Source of the DNA: a bacterium 1xD42-87
Lineage (GTDB): Bacteria; Bacillota; Clostridia; Lachnospirales; Lachnospiraceae
Direction of reading: 5' to 3'
Length of the DNA: 64,000 nucleotides
Assembly: GCA_003611805.1 (NCBI GenBank)
Contig: RAYM01000037.1
Location: forward strand, 1 to 64,000
Positions 7,273-16,605 of the stretch are shown in pieces (position 1 is the first letter of the stretch; the number at the start of each line of letters is the position of its first letter). The position numbers were made by a program, and so were the translations under genes. Under the pieces are notes generated by a model that did no database searches, was not told the DNA's origin, and worked only from the letters and a program-made list of their open reading frames with translations.

Positions 7273-9291
7273 ATGAAACAACAGCTATTTACAAGATCCG
7301 CATTACAGACCATCCTTGTCATCGCAGGCGCCGTTATGGTAAGCCTGTTCGGATTGTCTATTGGCACGCAGTATGATAATAAATATATAACAAAGGCGGC
7401 ACCCGCACAAGACCAACTTTATACGATTCCAGAAAAAGGATACTGCGCCCTCGTGGATGGATGGGAATTTTATCCGGACACGTTGCTTTCACCAGCTGAT
7501 TTTTCATCCGGCACACACAATTATTACAGCACATGGGCAGGCGAATATCCCAATCTTGCCATGTTCCATGAAGACAAAAATCCTTACGGAACATCCACAT
7601 GGCGTATGCGTCTGCGGGGAAACGGCAGCGTCCTTCTCTATCTGCAGGAGCCTCTGTGCGCCGCCAGCGTCTTTGTGGACGGAATTTGTCTCGGCGTAAC
7701 CGGCGATGTGTCTCCCGACAGCTATTCTCCCCTGATCAAAGACAATACTTATGCGTTTACCATTGACGGGGAGGCGGAACTGATTATCCAGACTGCCAAC
7801 TATTCACACTATTACGGCGGCATCTGGTATGCGCCCGTCATCGGGGACGCGGAAAGCGTCAGCCGTCTCATTGCCGCCCGGATGCTCCTTTACGGAATGC
7901 TGTTCTTTTCATCGCTCACGCTCTCCCTGTTCTGCATCGTACTCTGGGAGCGCAGGGAAAACGGCAAAAGAACGTCCACATTCTATTTCGGTATGTTAAG
8001 CCTGTCCTTCGCACTGCGAATCTGCTATCCTTTCTTAAGGCTGTCTGGCGTGCCCTTCGTGCGTGCGCTCTATGCGGTGGAGGATGTTGCTGCCATATCC
8101 GGCATTTACTTTTCCATGCAGATTGCCCTTCTGCTGTTTGTGCCGGAACCGGGCGCCGGCGCAATCTCCCGCCGCCTGAAAAAAGGGCTTCGCGCTCTCA
8201 CCATGAGCGCCTGCGTCGTTGTCGCCGTCGTTCCTCTGCTTGTATTTCCCGCGGTTCCCGGGCTTGTGCAATGGTACGGACCGCTTATTTCATGGTACAA
8301 AGCCATCATGGCATTCTTTCTGATCAGCCTGTCGGCCTATGGTGGTTTTATGGGGTTTCATTATGTTAAGATCGTTCTTGCCGCCGCCGTCGCAAGCGAC
8401 GTCTGTCTGATTTACGGTGTCCTGTCCATCGGATATTACGAACCGTTTATCGGCGCATATCCTGAGGAGTACGGCTCCTTTTACATGGTAATCGCCTTTG
8501 CCTTCCTGATGGTACAGCGAAGCAGGGAAATGGCTGCGGAAAACGGGCGGCTGAATCTCCATCTGCAGGAAGAGGTCGAGGAAAAGACAGAGCATCTGCG
8601 CAGGCTTCTTACAGAAAGAGGTCAGTTGATCGCGGAGCTGGGGCACGATATGAAATCGCCCCTAACCTCCCTCTCCAACATGGCACAGATCATTCGAATG
8701 AATGATATTATGCTGGATGATGCCACACATAAAAGAATGATTCATATAGAAGAGCAGTGCAATGTTTTATCCGACCGCCTGAAATCCATTCAGGAAATTG
8801 CCTCCCAGACAGGCGCTCCTGCCAAAATGGAACCCCTGCTGCTCAACACCTTTCTTTCGGATTTCTATCACAACTGCCGTCCGATTATTGAGCTTTACGG
8901 ACCGAATGTTTTTGCGGACATTACGCCCCGCCCCTGCTATATCATGGCAAACCGCGAACAGCTCTTCCGCGCGCTGGAAAATCTTCTATATAACGCAGCC
9001 GATTTCACGCCGCCGGAGGGCAAAATAACTCTCTCTCTTACAGCAGATGAAAGCTTTGCCTATATCGCCGTTTCAGACACTGGCTGCGGCATCCCGGAAG
9101 AAGAACTGCCAAATATCTTCCGCCGTTCCTACACCACCCGCAGTGATAAAGGCGGTCAGGGGCTGGGGCTCGCCATCACCCACACGATTGTTCTGGAACA
9201 TGCCGGGCGGATAGAAGCGGATTCCAAGGAAGGGGAAGGAAGCAAATTTACAATCTGTATTCCGATGGTGTCATCCCGCACACCTTTTTAA
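7273..9291 (+). CDS. 7TMR-DISM sensor histidine kinase
   Basis: 672-aa membrane kinase. An N-terminal transmembrane anchor (about 8-30) precedes an extracytoplasmic jelly-roll sensor (about 40-200, Trp/Tyr-rich, carbohydrate-binding-like). Seven membrane helices follow (about 205-415), then a coiled linker, HisKA with LIAELGHDMKSPLTSLSN (His near 458), and HATPase with NLLYNAADFTP, DTGCGIPEEEL and GGQGLGLAITH. The start ATG 7273 has GGAAGGA at 7254-7260 upstream; a TTG at 7252 in the same frame overlaps that ribosome site and is rejected. It is probably the partner of the OmpR regulator at 4481, from which it is separated by the opposite-strand surface-protein gene. The 3' end overlaps the AraC-type gene by 44 bp, tail to tail. 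Confidence 0.88.
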   Translation: MKQQLFTRSALQTILVIAGAVMVSLFGLSIGTQYDNKYITKAAPAQDQLYTIPEKGYCALVDGWEFYPDTLLSPADFSSGTHNYYSTWAGEYPNLAMFHEDKNPYGTSTWRMRLRGNGSVLLYLQEPLCAASVFVDGICLGVTGDVSPDSYSPLIKDNTYAFTIDGEAELIIQTANYSHYYGGIWYAPVIGDAESVSRLIAARMLLYGMLFFSSLTLSLFCIVLWERRENGKRTSTFYFGMLSLSFALRICYPFLRLSGVPFVRALYAVEDVAAISGIYFSMQIALLLFVPEPGAGAISRRLKKGLRALTMSACVVVAVVPLLVFPAVPGLVQWYGPLISWYKAIMAFFLISLSAYGGFMGFHYVKIVLAAAVASDVCLIYGVLSIGYYEPFIGAYPEEYGSFYMVIAFAFLMVQRSREMAAENGRLNLHLQEEVEEKTEHLRRLLTERGQLIAELGHDMKSPLTSLSNMAQIIRMNDIMLDDATHKRMIHIEEQCNVLSDRLKSIQEIASQTGAPAKMEPLLLNTFLSDFYHNCRPIIELYGPNVFADITPRPCYIMANREQLFRALENLLYNAADFTPPEGKITLSLTADESFAYIAVSDTGCGIPEEELPNIFRRSYTTRSDKGGQGLGLAITHTIVLEHAGRIEADSKEGEGSKFTICIPMVSSRTPF

Positions 9292-10018
9292 AATAACGCG
9301 TAAAGTGGGGCAGACTGTCAAACCCCGCCTGTGCCGCCGCCTGCGCCACCGGCAGTTTTTCCACCCGCAGCAGGTACTTGGAACGCTCCATGCGTGCGTC
9401 CAACAGTTCTGATTTGGGCGAGCGGTTAAAAAACATTTTGTAATAGCTGTAAAACTGGCTCGTCCCGAGATTGGTCAGCGCCGCCATACTGTCCGCGTCC
9501 CACTTCCTGTCAATATGGGTCAGAATCTCAATCCTCGCTTTCCTAAACTCCTCAAAAATATCCGCCTGAAAGTCTTTCCCCTCCGGGAATGTATGAAGCT
9601 GTCTGGAAAAAAGAATAAAAAGCTGGTGCATGAGTTTATCGATCTGTTCCCGATAATAATCCTGCTTTGTCACGCTCTCCACATAAACGGACTTGAACAG
9701 AGCGTTTATGGAGTCGGGATAGGGTGGATAGACGATTGTGTTGGCAGGAAGGTCATATGTGGTAAGAAAGCTGTCGTCGTCGCATGTAAAGTGCACGAAA
9801 CTGTTTTTAAAACGACCGACAGCCTGATAAACCTGCGCCTCTCCCGGCGTATATAGCAAAAACGCGCCTTCCTTCGCCGTCTGAATCCTGCCGCTGAGCC
9901 GCACCCTCATGGGTGTCATGAAATGGAGAAAGAGATAATCTCCGCTGCCGTCAGGACGATTAATCATATCGCAGTCCGGGTTAAACCGATTGTAATCGCA
10001 GTAGCCTGTATGAAACAT
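9248..10018 (-). CDS. AraC-family transcriptional regulator
   Basis: 256 aa: an N-terminal cupin-like ligand-binding domain (about 1-150, with GDYLFLHFMTPMRV and PGEAQVYQ) and a C-terminal pair of helix-turn-helix motifs (about 160-256) ending SLPHFTRYFKKVCGMTPSEY, the family signature. It is transcribed divergently from the GH51 arabinofuranosidase 243 bp away, so it most likely senses an arabinose-containing sugar and controls that gene. The first domain matches regulators of plant-glycan utilisation in Firmicutes by architecture; the ligand is inferred. Confidence 0.88.
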   Translation of the reverse strand: MFHTGYCDYNRFNPDCDMINRPDGSGDYLFLHFMTPMRVRLSGRIQTAKEGAFLLYTPGEAQVYQAVGRFKNSFVHFTCDDDSFLTTYDLPANTIVYPPYPDSINALFKSVYVESVTKQDYYREQIDKLMHQLFILFSRQLHTFPEGKDFQADIFEEFRKARIEILTHIDRKWDADSMAALTNLGTSQFYSYYKMFFNRSPKSELLDARMERSKYLLRVEKLPVAQAAAQAGFDSLPHFTRYFKKVCGMTPSEYRL

Positions 10019-10143
10019 GGGGCGCCTCCTTTTTCCTTATTCTATATTCTATTCCATAATCGGAAGAAAAGTCAAATATGGCGCAAGAAAAGGTATGGTT
10101 ATTTTTGTACCTTTTGTTTATTATGAAGATAATATAATGGTAA

Positions 10144-10215
10144 TTGCGAAACGCAACATAGGTCATGGGTGTTGCACACGTTGTGCACTATATAAAATAT
10201 GAAAGAAGCGTTTCA
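10144..10215. promoter_or_regulatory. Cluster of three short dyads in the regulator/arabinofuranosidase intergenic region
   Basis: TTGCG-AAA-CGCAA (10144-10156) and TGCACA-CGT-TGTGCA (10173-10187) are perfect dyads about 30 bp apart centre to centre, roughly three helical turns. TGAAA-6-TTTCA (10200-10215) follows. These are candidate operators for the divergent AraC-type regulator or another repressor. A TATAAT at 10133-10138 lies just to the left, but no convincing -35 was found. Confidence 0.4.
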
Positions 10216-10240
10216 CAATTGCCTGCGAATAATCTCATAA

Positions 10241-11761
<1,521 letters not shown>

Positions 11762-11916
11762 CGCGACCGTTCATAATTTGTTCATATTTAATTTTAAAAA
11801 ACTTCATTTTAGAAACATGATTTAGACATTTCTGAAACGTATACTAAGACCATAAGATACAACACAGCAAGCTGATAACAAAGTTAGCTGATTAATTTAA
11901 AACTTTTTCATAATAA

Positions 11917-11958
11917 ATGCCAAGTAAGGGAAACCTTGCTTGGCATCCTCCCTTTTCT
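11917..11958 (+). terminator. Terminator-like hairpin downstream of the arabinofuranosidase
   Basis: ATGCCAAG (11917-11924) pairs with CTTGGCAT (11939-11946), with additional pairing inside the loop (AAGG/CCTT). The following tract CCTCCCTTTTCT is only partly T-rich. It is probably the end of the abfA transcript. Confidence 0.55.
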
Positions 11959-12079
11959 GGGGTAAAATCCCGTTTCTATTCCTATTACAATCCAAATCGC
12001 CACGGAGAATGCCGTATTTCACGTATTTTCCTGAGTCCTTTCGCCCTATTATCCTATTATCCATGTATACAATTTCCCC

Positions 12080-12108
12080 TTGTCAGATATTATGCCTTAT
12101 GGTATACT
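12080..12108 (+). promoter_or_regulatory. Sigma-A-type promoter for the symporter leader or a small RNA
   Basis: TTGTCA (12080-12085) and TATACT (12103-12108) are separated by exactly 17 bp. Transcription would start near 12115, 220 bases upstream of the symporter start codon, and run into the hairpin at 12168. Confidence 0.65.
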
Positions 12109-12114
12109 TGAATA

Positions 12115-12201
12115 CCGTAAGCACCTTACAGTTTTATAGAGGAAATAACGTTTTCCATAACTGTCGACGTAGACATTTATATCGGATGTCTACGCTTTTT
12201 T
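12115..12201 (+). ncRNA. Structured leader or small RNA upstream of the Na+/alanine symporter
   Basis: Downstream of the 12080-12108 promoter, ACAGTT pairs with AACTGT (about 12128-12164) around an inner GGAAA/TTTCC helix. It is followed directly by an intrinsic terminator. The result would be an RNA of about 85 nt that either stops as a small RNA or is an attenuating leader for the symporter. I do not recognise a known riboswitch; it lacks the glycine-riboswitch pattern that might be expected here. Confidence 0.45.
12168..12201 (+). terminator. Intrinsic terminator in the symporter leader
   Basis: Perfect 9-bp stem CGTAGACAT/ATGTCTACG (12168-12176 and 12186-12194) with a 9-nt loop and a CTTTTTTG tract. 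It lies 135 bases before the symporter start, downstream of a good promoter, so it could work as an attenuator. Confidence 0.75.
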
Positions 12202-12335
12202 GCTTACTGACAGGAAATTGTCGGTCAACAATTTCTTCTCAGTGCAGAAACGCAAGTGTGTAAGGTTGAGCGTCAAATGAATATGCCAACATGTTCGTTT
12301 GACTCATGGAAACAAAAATGAGGAGGATATGTGTT

Positions 12336-13835
12336 ATGGTTGAAATGATTACAAATGTGAACAGCGCCGTCAACAGTTTTGTCTGGGGCATTCCCATGCT
12401 GGTGCTGCTCGTCGGTACGGGCATTCTGATGACCGCCCTTACCAAATTTTTCCAGTTGTCACACATTGGACACTGGTTTAAAAATACCATCGGCGGTATT
12501 TTTAAAGATGAACATATTACGAAACACACAGACAAGGAAGATCAGTCCATCTCCCAGTTCCAGTCATTATGTACGGCACTCGCCGCTACGATCGGCACGG
12601 GTAATATCGTCGGCGTGGCAAGCGCGCTGATCTCGGGCGGCCCGGGCGCAATCTTCTGGATGTGGATCGTGGCGTTCTTCGGTATGATGACCAACTATTC
12701 CGAAAATGTGCTGGGCATCTACTACCGCCGCAAGAATGAGCGGAACGAATGGTCCGGCGGTGCGATGTACTACTTGAAGGACGGACTTGGCTCCTATAAG
12801 GGCTTTAAGCAGATTGGCGCGGTGCTCGCTGTCCTGTTCTCCATTTTCTGCGTACTGGCATCCTTCGGTATCGGCAACATGAGCCAGATCAACTCCATCT
12901 CCGGAAACATGAAGTCCGCTTTCGGCGTTCCTACTTATGTGACGGGTATCGCGCTCTTGATTCTCGCGGCTCTCGTTATCGTGGGCGGGCTGAAACGTAT
13001 CGCATCGGTTACCGAGAAGCTGGTGCCGTTTATGGCTATCATCTATGTGTTAGGCGCTGTGGCTCTCTTTATTATGAATATCGATCAGTGCGGTGCGGTT
13101 TTCTCCGCTATTTTCAAAGGCGCCTTCGGTCTTCGCGCGGTGGGCGGCGGTATCGTCGGCAGCGGCGTAAAAATGGCGCTCACATGGGGCATGAAGCGCG
13201 GCGTCTTCTCAAACGAAGCCGGGCTTGGTTCCTCCGTCATGGTACATTCCAGCTCCAACGTGAAAGAGCCTGTTCGCCAGGGTATGTGGGGCATCTTTGA
13301 GGTATTCGCAGACACAATTGTTGTCTGCACGCTGACCGCGTTCGTGGTGCTCTCCTCGGGTCTGGTTGATCTGGAAACCGGCGCGGTGTTAAGCTCCTCC
13401 GAAGGTTCCGCGCTTGTAGGAGAGGCTTTCGCCACCAGGTTCGGCAATGCCGGTCCCATGTTTATTGCCATTGCCATCCTGCTGTTCGCCTTCTCCACGG
13501 TACTCGGCTGGAGTCACTACGGTTCTAAGGCATGGGAGTATCTCTTTGGTACAAAGTCCATGATCGTCTACAAAATCGTGTTCGTCCTGATGATCTATGT
13601 GGGCGCGACAATGAATCTGGGGCTGGCATGGGATCTTTCCGATACCTTTAACGGGCTGATGGCGATCCCGAACCTGATCGGTGTCTTAAGCCTGTCCCCC
13701 ATCGTTATGAAGATCACGCGGAACTATGTGGCAAGAATGCTGAAAAAAGAAAACGTGAAGCCGATTCTTTCCGCCTTCCCGGATATTGAGGAGACACATG
13801 CGGCGGAGTTGAAAGAAATGTATAAGGACAAATAA
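12336..13835 (+). CDS. Sodium:alanine/glycine symporter (AGCS family)
   Basis: 499-aa membrane transporter that imports small neutral amino acids with Na+. About ten hydrophobic segments are visible. Family motifs include ALAATIGTGNIVGVASA (about residues 85-100), GGPGAIFWMW, and GMKRGVFSNEAGLGSS near the middle. The ATG at 12336 is chosen because AGGAGG (12321-12326) is correctly spaced; an upstream in-frame ATG at 12306 would put that site inside the gene. It is a single-gene unit ended by the bidirectional terminator at 13911. The exact substrate is not readable from sequence. Confidence 0.93.
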   Translation: MVEMITNVNSAVNSFVWGIPMLVLLVGTGILMTALTKFFQLSHIGHWFKNTIGGIFKDEHITKHTDKEDQSISQFQSLCTALAATIGTGNIVGVASALISGGPGAIFWMWIVAFFGMMTNYSENVLGIYYRRKNERNEWSGGAMYYLKDGLGSYKGFKQIGAVLAVLFSIFCVLASFGIGNMSQINSISGNMKSAFGVPTYVTGIALLILAALVIVGGLKRIASVTEKLVPFMAIIYVLGAVALFIMNIDQCGAVFSAIFKGAFGLRAVGGGIVGSGVKMALTWGMKRGVFSNEAGLGSSVMVHSSSNVKEPVRQGMWGIFEVFADTIVVCTLTAFVVLSSGLVDLETGAVLSSSEGSALVGEAFATRFGNAGPMFIAIAILLFAFSTVLGWSHYGSKAWEYLFGTKSMIVYKIVFVLMIYVGATMNLGLAWDLSDTFNGLMAIPNLIGVLSLSPIVMKITRNYVARMLKKENVKPILSAFPDIEETHAAELKEMYKDK

Positions 13836-13910
13836 GGAAAAGAAAGAGATCGAAAAAGAAATTTGCCGGATTGTCTGCTATTTCTGTCCTTGTAAGATAT
13901 TATATATTTA

Positions 13911-13952
13911 AAAAAACCCCGGCGCAGCTGTAAAAGCTTGCCGGGTTTTTTT
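13911..13952. terminator. Bidirectional terminator between the symporter and fba
   Basis: The stem CCCGGC/GCCGGG, with an inner AGCT/AAGCT helix, is flanked by an A-run on the left (about 13910-13916) and a T-run on the right (13946-13952). It can therefore end both the + strand symporter and the - strand fba. Confidence 0.8.
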
Positions 13953-13991
13953 ACTTAATTCATTAATGCATACGCATCCTTATTATGCGAT

Positions 13992-14960
13992 TTACGCCTT
14001 GCCGTCGGAACCGAGCACGTTCTTAATCTTGTGTGCTACCATATCCTTCACAGCCTGTCTTGCGGGCTTCAGATACTGTCTGGGATCGAAGTGATCCGGA
14101 TGTTCCGCGAAGTACTTGCGGATGTTACCTGTCATAGCCAGACGGATATCGGAGTCGATGTTGATCTTACATACGGCAAGCTCTGCTGCCTTACGGAGCT
14201 GCTCCTCCGGGATACCTACTGCATCGGGCATGTTACCGCCGTACTGGTTCACCATCTTTACGAACTCCTGCGGAACGGAAGAAGAGCCGTGAAGCACGAT
14301 CGGGAAACCGGGCAGTCTCTTGATGCACTCCTCAAGCACGTCGAAACGAAGCGGAGGAGGAACAAGAATGCCTTCCTCATTTCTGGTACACTGCGCAGCC
14401 GTAAACTTGTATGCGCCGTGGGAAGTACCGATTGCGATAGCAAGGGAGTCACAGCCTGTCTTCTCCACGAACTCCTCCACTTCCTCGGGACGGGTGTAGG
14501 ACTCTTTACCTGCCTCTACAACTACCTCGTCCTCAACGCCTGCAAGTGTGCCGAGCTCAGCCTCAACCACTACGCCCTTGTCATGCGCGTACTCAACTAC
14601 CTGCTTGGTCAGAGCGATATTGTCCTCGAAAGACTTGGAAGATGCATCGATCATAACGGAGGTGAAACCGCCGTCGATACAGGATTTACAAAGCTCGAAG
14701 GTGTCGCCGTGATCCAGATGAAGCGCGATCGGAATCTCCGGATTCTCCGCCACAGCCGCCTCAACCAGCTTCACCAGATAGGTGTGGTTCGCATAAGCGC
14801 GGGCACCTTTGGAAACCTGCAGGATAACGGGGCTCTTCAGCTCGCCAGCCGCCTCGGTGATACCCTGAACGATCTCCATGTTGTTTACATTGAAGGCACC
14901 GACTGCATAGCCGCCGTTGTAAGCCTTCTCAAACATTTCCTTGGTAGTTACTAATGCCAT
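13992..14960 (-). CDS. fba: Class II fructose-1,6-bisphosphate aldolase
   Basis: Cleaves fructose-1,6-bisphosphate to dihydroxyacetone phosphate and glyceraldehyde-3-phosphate, using zinc. 322 aa. Visible are LHLDHGDTFE (catalytic Asp and zinc His, about residue 80), VEAELGTLAG, the SHGAYKF zinc His and LHGSSSVP (substrate phosphate loop), plus CKINIDSDIRLA. The ATG follows AAAGGAAGAAAAC. It has its own promoter (15022-15050) and shares a terminator with the symporter. Confidence 0.95.
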   Translation of the reverse strand: MALVTTKEMFEKAYNGGYAVGAFNVNNMEIVQGITEAAGELKSPVILQVSKGARAYANHTYLVKLVEAAVAENPEIPIALHLDHGDTFELCKSCIDGGFTSVMIDASSKSFEDNIALTKQVVEYAHDKGVVVEAELGTLAGVEDEVVVEAGKESYTRPEEVEEFVEKTGCDSLAIAIGTSHGAYKFTAAQCTRNEEGILVPPPLRFDVLEECIKRLPGFPIVLHGSSSVPQEFVKMVNQYGGNMPDAVGIPEEQLRKAAELAVCKINIDSDIRLAMTGNIRKYFAEHPDHFDPRQYLKPARQAVKDMVAHKIKNVLGSDGKA

Positions 14961-15021
14961 AATGTTTTCTTCCTTTCTATTAAAATTTTTTATTACTTTC
15001 CATCTTCTGGAATCCTATTTT

Positions 15022-15050
15022 ATTTTAACAGCCAGTCCTGAGAAAGTCAA
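15022..15050 (-). promoter_or_regulatory. Promoter of fba
   Basis: On the - strand, TTGACT (15050-15045) and TAAAAT (15027-15022) are separated by 17 bp, giving a 5' leader of about 55 nt. The -35 overlaps the stop codon of the upstream 52-aa ORF. Confidence 0.65.
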
Positions 15051-15205
15051 TGTGAAGCATCCTCGCTGTTATCAATTACTGCCTTTTCTTTCCCCTCTAC
15101 TGTCTCAATACAGTCAATGATTTTATCATTATTAAATCCCTGCGCCCGCAGCCAGTCTATCAGATTTAAAATTTCTTTTGCTGTCATCTTACGCATTACC
15201 TCCAT
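15047..15205 (-). CDS. Small hypothetical protein, 52 aa
   Basis: Begins MEVMRKMTAKEILNLIDWLR and contains AQGFNNDKIIDCIETV, then an acidic tail to TGA at 15047. A strong AAAGGAGGG sits seven to eight bases before the ATG, which argues for a translated gene despite its size. It is predicted helical, soluble and has no signal. It lies between the lipid kinase and fba on the same strand. I do not recognise a family; function unknown. Confidence 0.65.
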   Translation of the reverse strand: MEVMRKMTAKEILNLIDWLRAQGFNNDKIIDCIETVEGKEKAVIDNSEDASH

Positions 15206-15293
15206 TCCGTTTCCCTCCTTTCGGATTGTCCGCCCTTACCATAATTATAGTCAACAGAGAAATTTCGGTCAAGGTGTTTCAGCCGCCTTACGC

Positions 15294-16187
15294 TCACTCC
15301 AAGGGCACCCGAATTTCCAGCGCCTGGTGCCAGCTTTCAATCATTACCACGCGATGCTCTCCGCCGAACTCCCCGTCCAGTGTCCATGCGACCGGGTCTT
15401 CCGACTCTACTTTCAGCTTTTCAGTGGTGAATGTATAAATATGCTCCGACTTCACACGCTTATCCACGAGCGCGCGGATAATATTGTTGATATCCAGAGG
15501 ATTTGTCGGTTTGCGGATCAGCGTTACCTCGAAAAGCCCGTCATCCAGCGCCACATTCTGTCCTGTAATCCCACGGAATCCTCCAACCGAATGGGAATTG
15601 GTCACCATGCCGTAGAGAAACTCTCCCTCAATCACCTCGCCGTTGCATGTAATTTTCAGGGGATAGGACCGCAGGGAAGGCAGCCGCCTGACGCCTTCTA
15701 TCAGGTAAGCCGCATGTCCCAGCACATTCTTCGTATCCTGGGGCGTCCCGTAAGACACATCCGTAAAAATGCCGAATGCCGCCACATAGATAAATATATT
15801 GTAATTGAATTTTCCCACATCGCAGGCAAAAGTTCTGCCGTTCACTACTACATCCGCAGCCTGCAGCATATTCTTCGGAATCTTCAGGCTGTTTGCAAAA
15901 TCGTTGGTACTTCCCGCCGGCACGTAACCTATGGGAAGTCTTTCCTCCGACTTCATCATGCCGGTCACCACTTCGTCGAGTGTGCCGTCCCCGCCGCTGC
16001 ACACCACCATATCGTAGCCGGCGCGCCTTTCCTGCACGGCTTTCACCGCGTCGCCCGCCGCCTGCGTCGGATAAGCCGTCACCTCATAGCCAGCCTTTAC
16101 AAAGGTATCTATAATATCTAAAAGATTACTCCTGATCTTTGCCTTGCCCGCTCTGGGGTTATAGACGAAAAGCATCTGTTTATCCAT
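15294..16187 (-). CDS. Diacylglycerol/lipid kinase (DagK/YegS family)
   Basis: Phosphorylates a membrane lipid such as diacylglycerol, recycling it into phospholipid synthesis. 297 aa, typical length. The N-terminal catalytic domain shows FVYNPRAGK, the nucleotide-binding CSGGDGTLDEVVTGM (about residues 63-77) and VPAGSTNDFA. The C-terminal beta-rich domain includes DDGLFEVTLIRKP. GGGAGG precedes the ATG. The specific lipid cannot be told from sequence, and close relatives include sphingosine-kinase-like YegS. Confidence 0.9.
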   Translation of the reverse strand: MDKQMLFVYNPRAGKAKIRSNLLDIIDTFVKAGYEVTAYPTQAAGDAVKAVQERRAGYDMVVCSGGDGTLDEVVTGMMKSEERLPIGYVPAGSTNDFANSLKIPKNMLQAADVVVNGRTFACDVGKFNYNIFIYVAAFGIFTDVSYGTPQDTKNVLGHAAYLIEGVRRLPSLRSYPLKITCNGEVIEGEFLYGMVTNSHSVGGFRGITGQNVALDDGLFEVTLIRKPTNPLDINNIIRALVDKRVKSEHIYTFTTEKLKVESEDPVAWTLDGEFGGEHRVVMIESWHQALEIRVPLE

Positions 16188-16306
16188 AGGTTACCTCCCG
16201 TATTTAAAAAGAGACTGCCCAGAACCTTATCCGCAAACCACGCCACAGGATTCTGAACAGCCCACACATTATGCCTTATCAAATGTCAATCCTGTCACAC
16301 CCATCC

Positions 16307-16561
16307 CTATCTGGTGGTCAGGAACTTCTCAATTTCCGCAACAGCCGTCTCCTCGTCGGCTCCGTCCGCAGTAACCATCACCTCGGCGCCGCTCTCAAGT
16401 CCCATGCTCATCATGCCCATGATACTCTTCGCGTTCACCTTCTTGTTGTCGGAGCCAAGATAGACGGTGCTCTCAAACTGGCTTGCCACCTGCACGAGCA
16501 TTGCCACCGGGCGTGCTTCAAGCCCCGTCTCCAGCTTGATCTGGATTGACTTCTGAATCAT
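16307..16561 (-). CDS. crh: Crh-like HPr paralogue with Glu at position 15
   Basis: 84-aa HPr fold. Ordinary HPr carries His15 in GLHARP for phosphate transfer in the sugar PTS; here the motif is TGLEARP with Glu exactly at 15. The regulatory Ser46 in KVNAKSIMG is intact. That is the pattern of Bacillus Crh (Gln15), which cannot accept phosphate from EI but is phosphorylated on Ser46 by HPr kinase and serves as CcpA co-repressor. HPr kinase is encoded about 4 kb upstream on the same strand. The ATG at 16561 has GAGGAGG upstream; an earlier in-frame start at 16594 is rejected. Confidence 0.85.
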   Translation of the reverse strand: MIQKSIQIKLETGLEARPVAMLVQVASQFESTVYLGSDNKKVNAKSIMGMMSMGLESGAEVMVTADGADEETAVAEIEKFLTTR

Positions 16562-16605
16562 AATATTTTCCTCCTCTTTTTCTTTTCGAGACACTCCGCC
16601 TCTTA

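Noticed and set aside
6650..7276. Long Ser/Gly-rich + strand ORF and two further overlapping frames
   Set aside because: Created by the in-frame 36-bp repeats of the surface-protein gene on the other strand.
12109..12335. Glycine riboswitch upstream of the symporter
   Set aside because: The conserved glycine-aptamer pattern is not visible; only an unassigned stem and terminator are seen.
14031..14954. 307-aa ORF on the + strand
   Set aside because: Antisense shadow of fba, with no ribosome site and His/Cys-rich non-protein-like composition.
15117..16121. 334-aa + strand ORF
   Set aside because: Antisense to the lipid kinase and the 52-aa gene; an artefact of codon bias.
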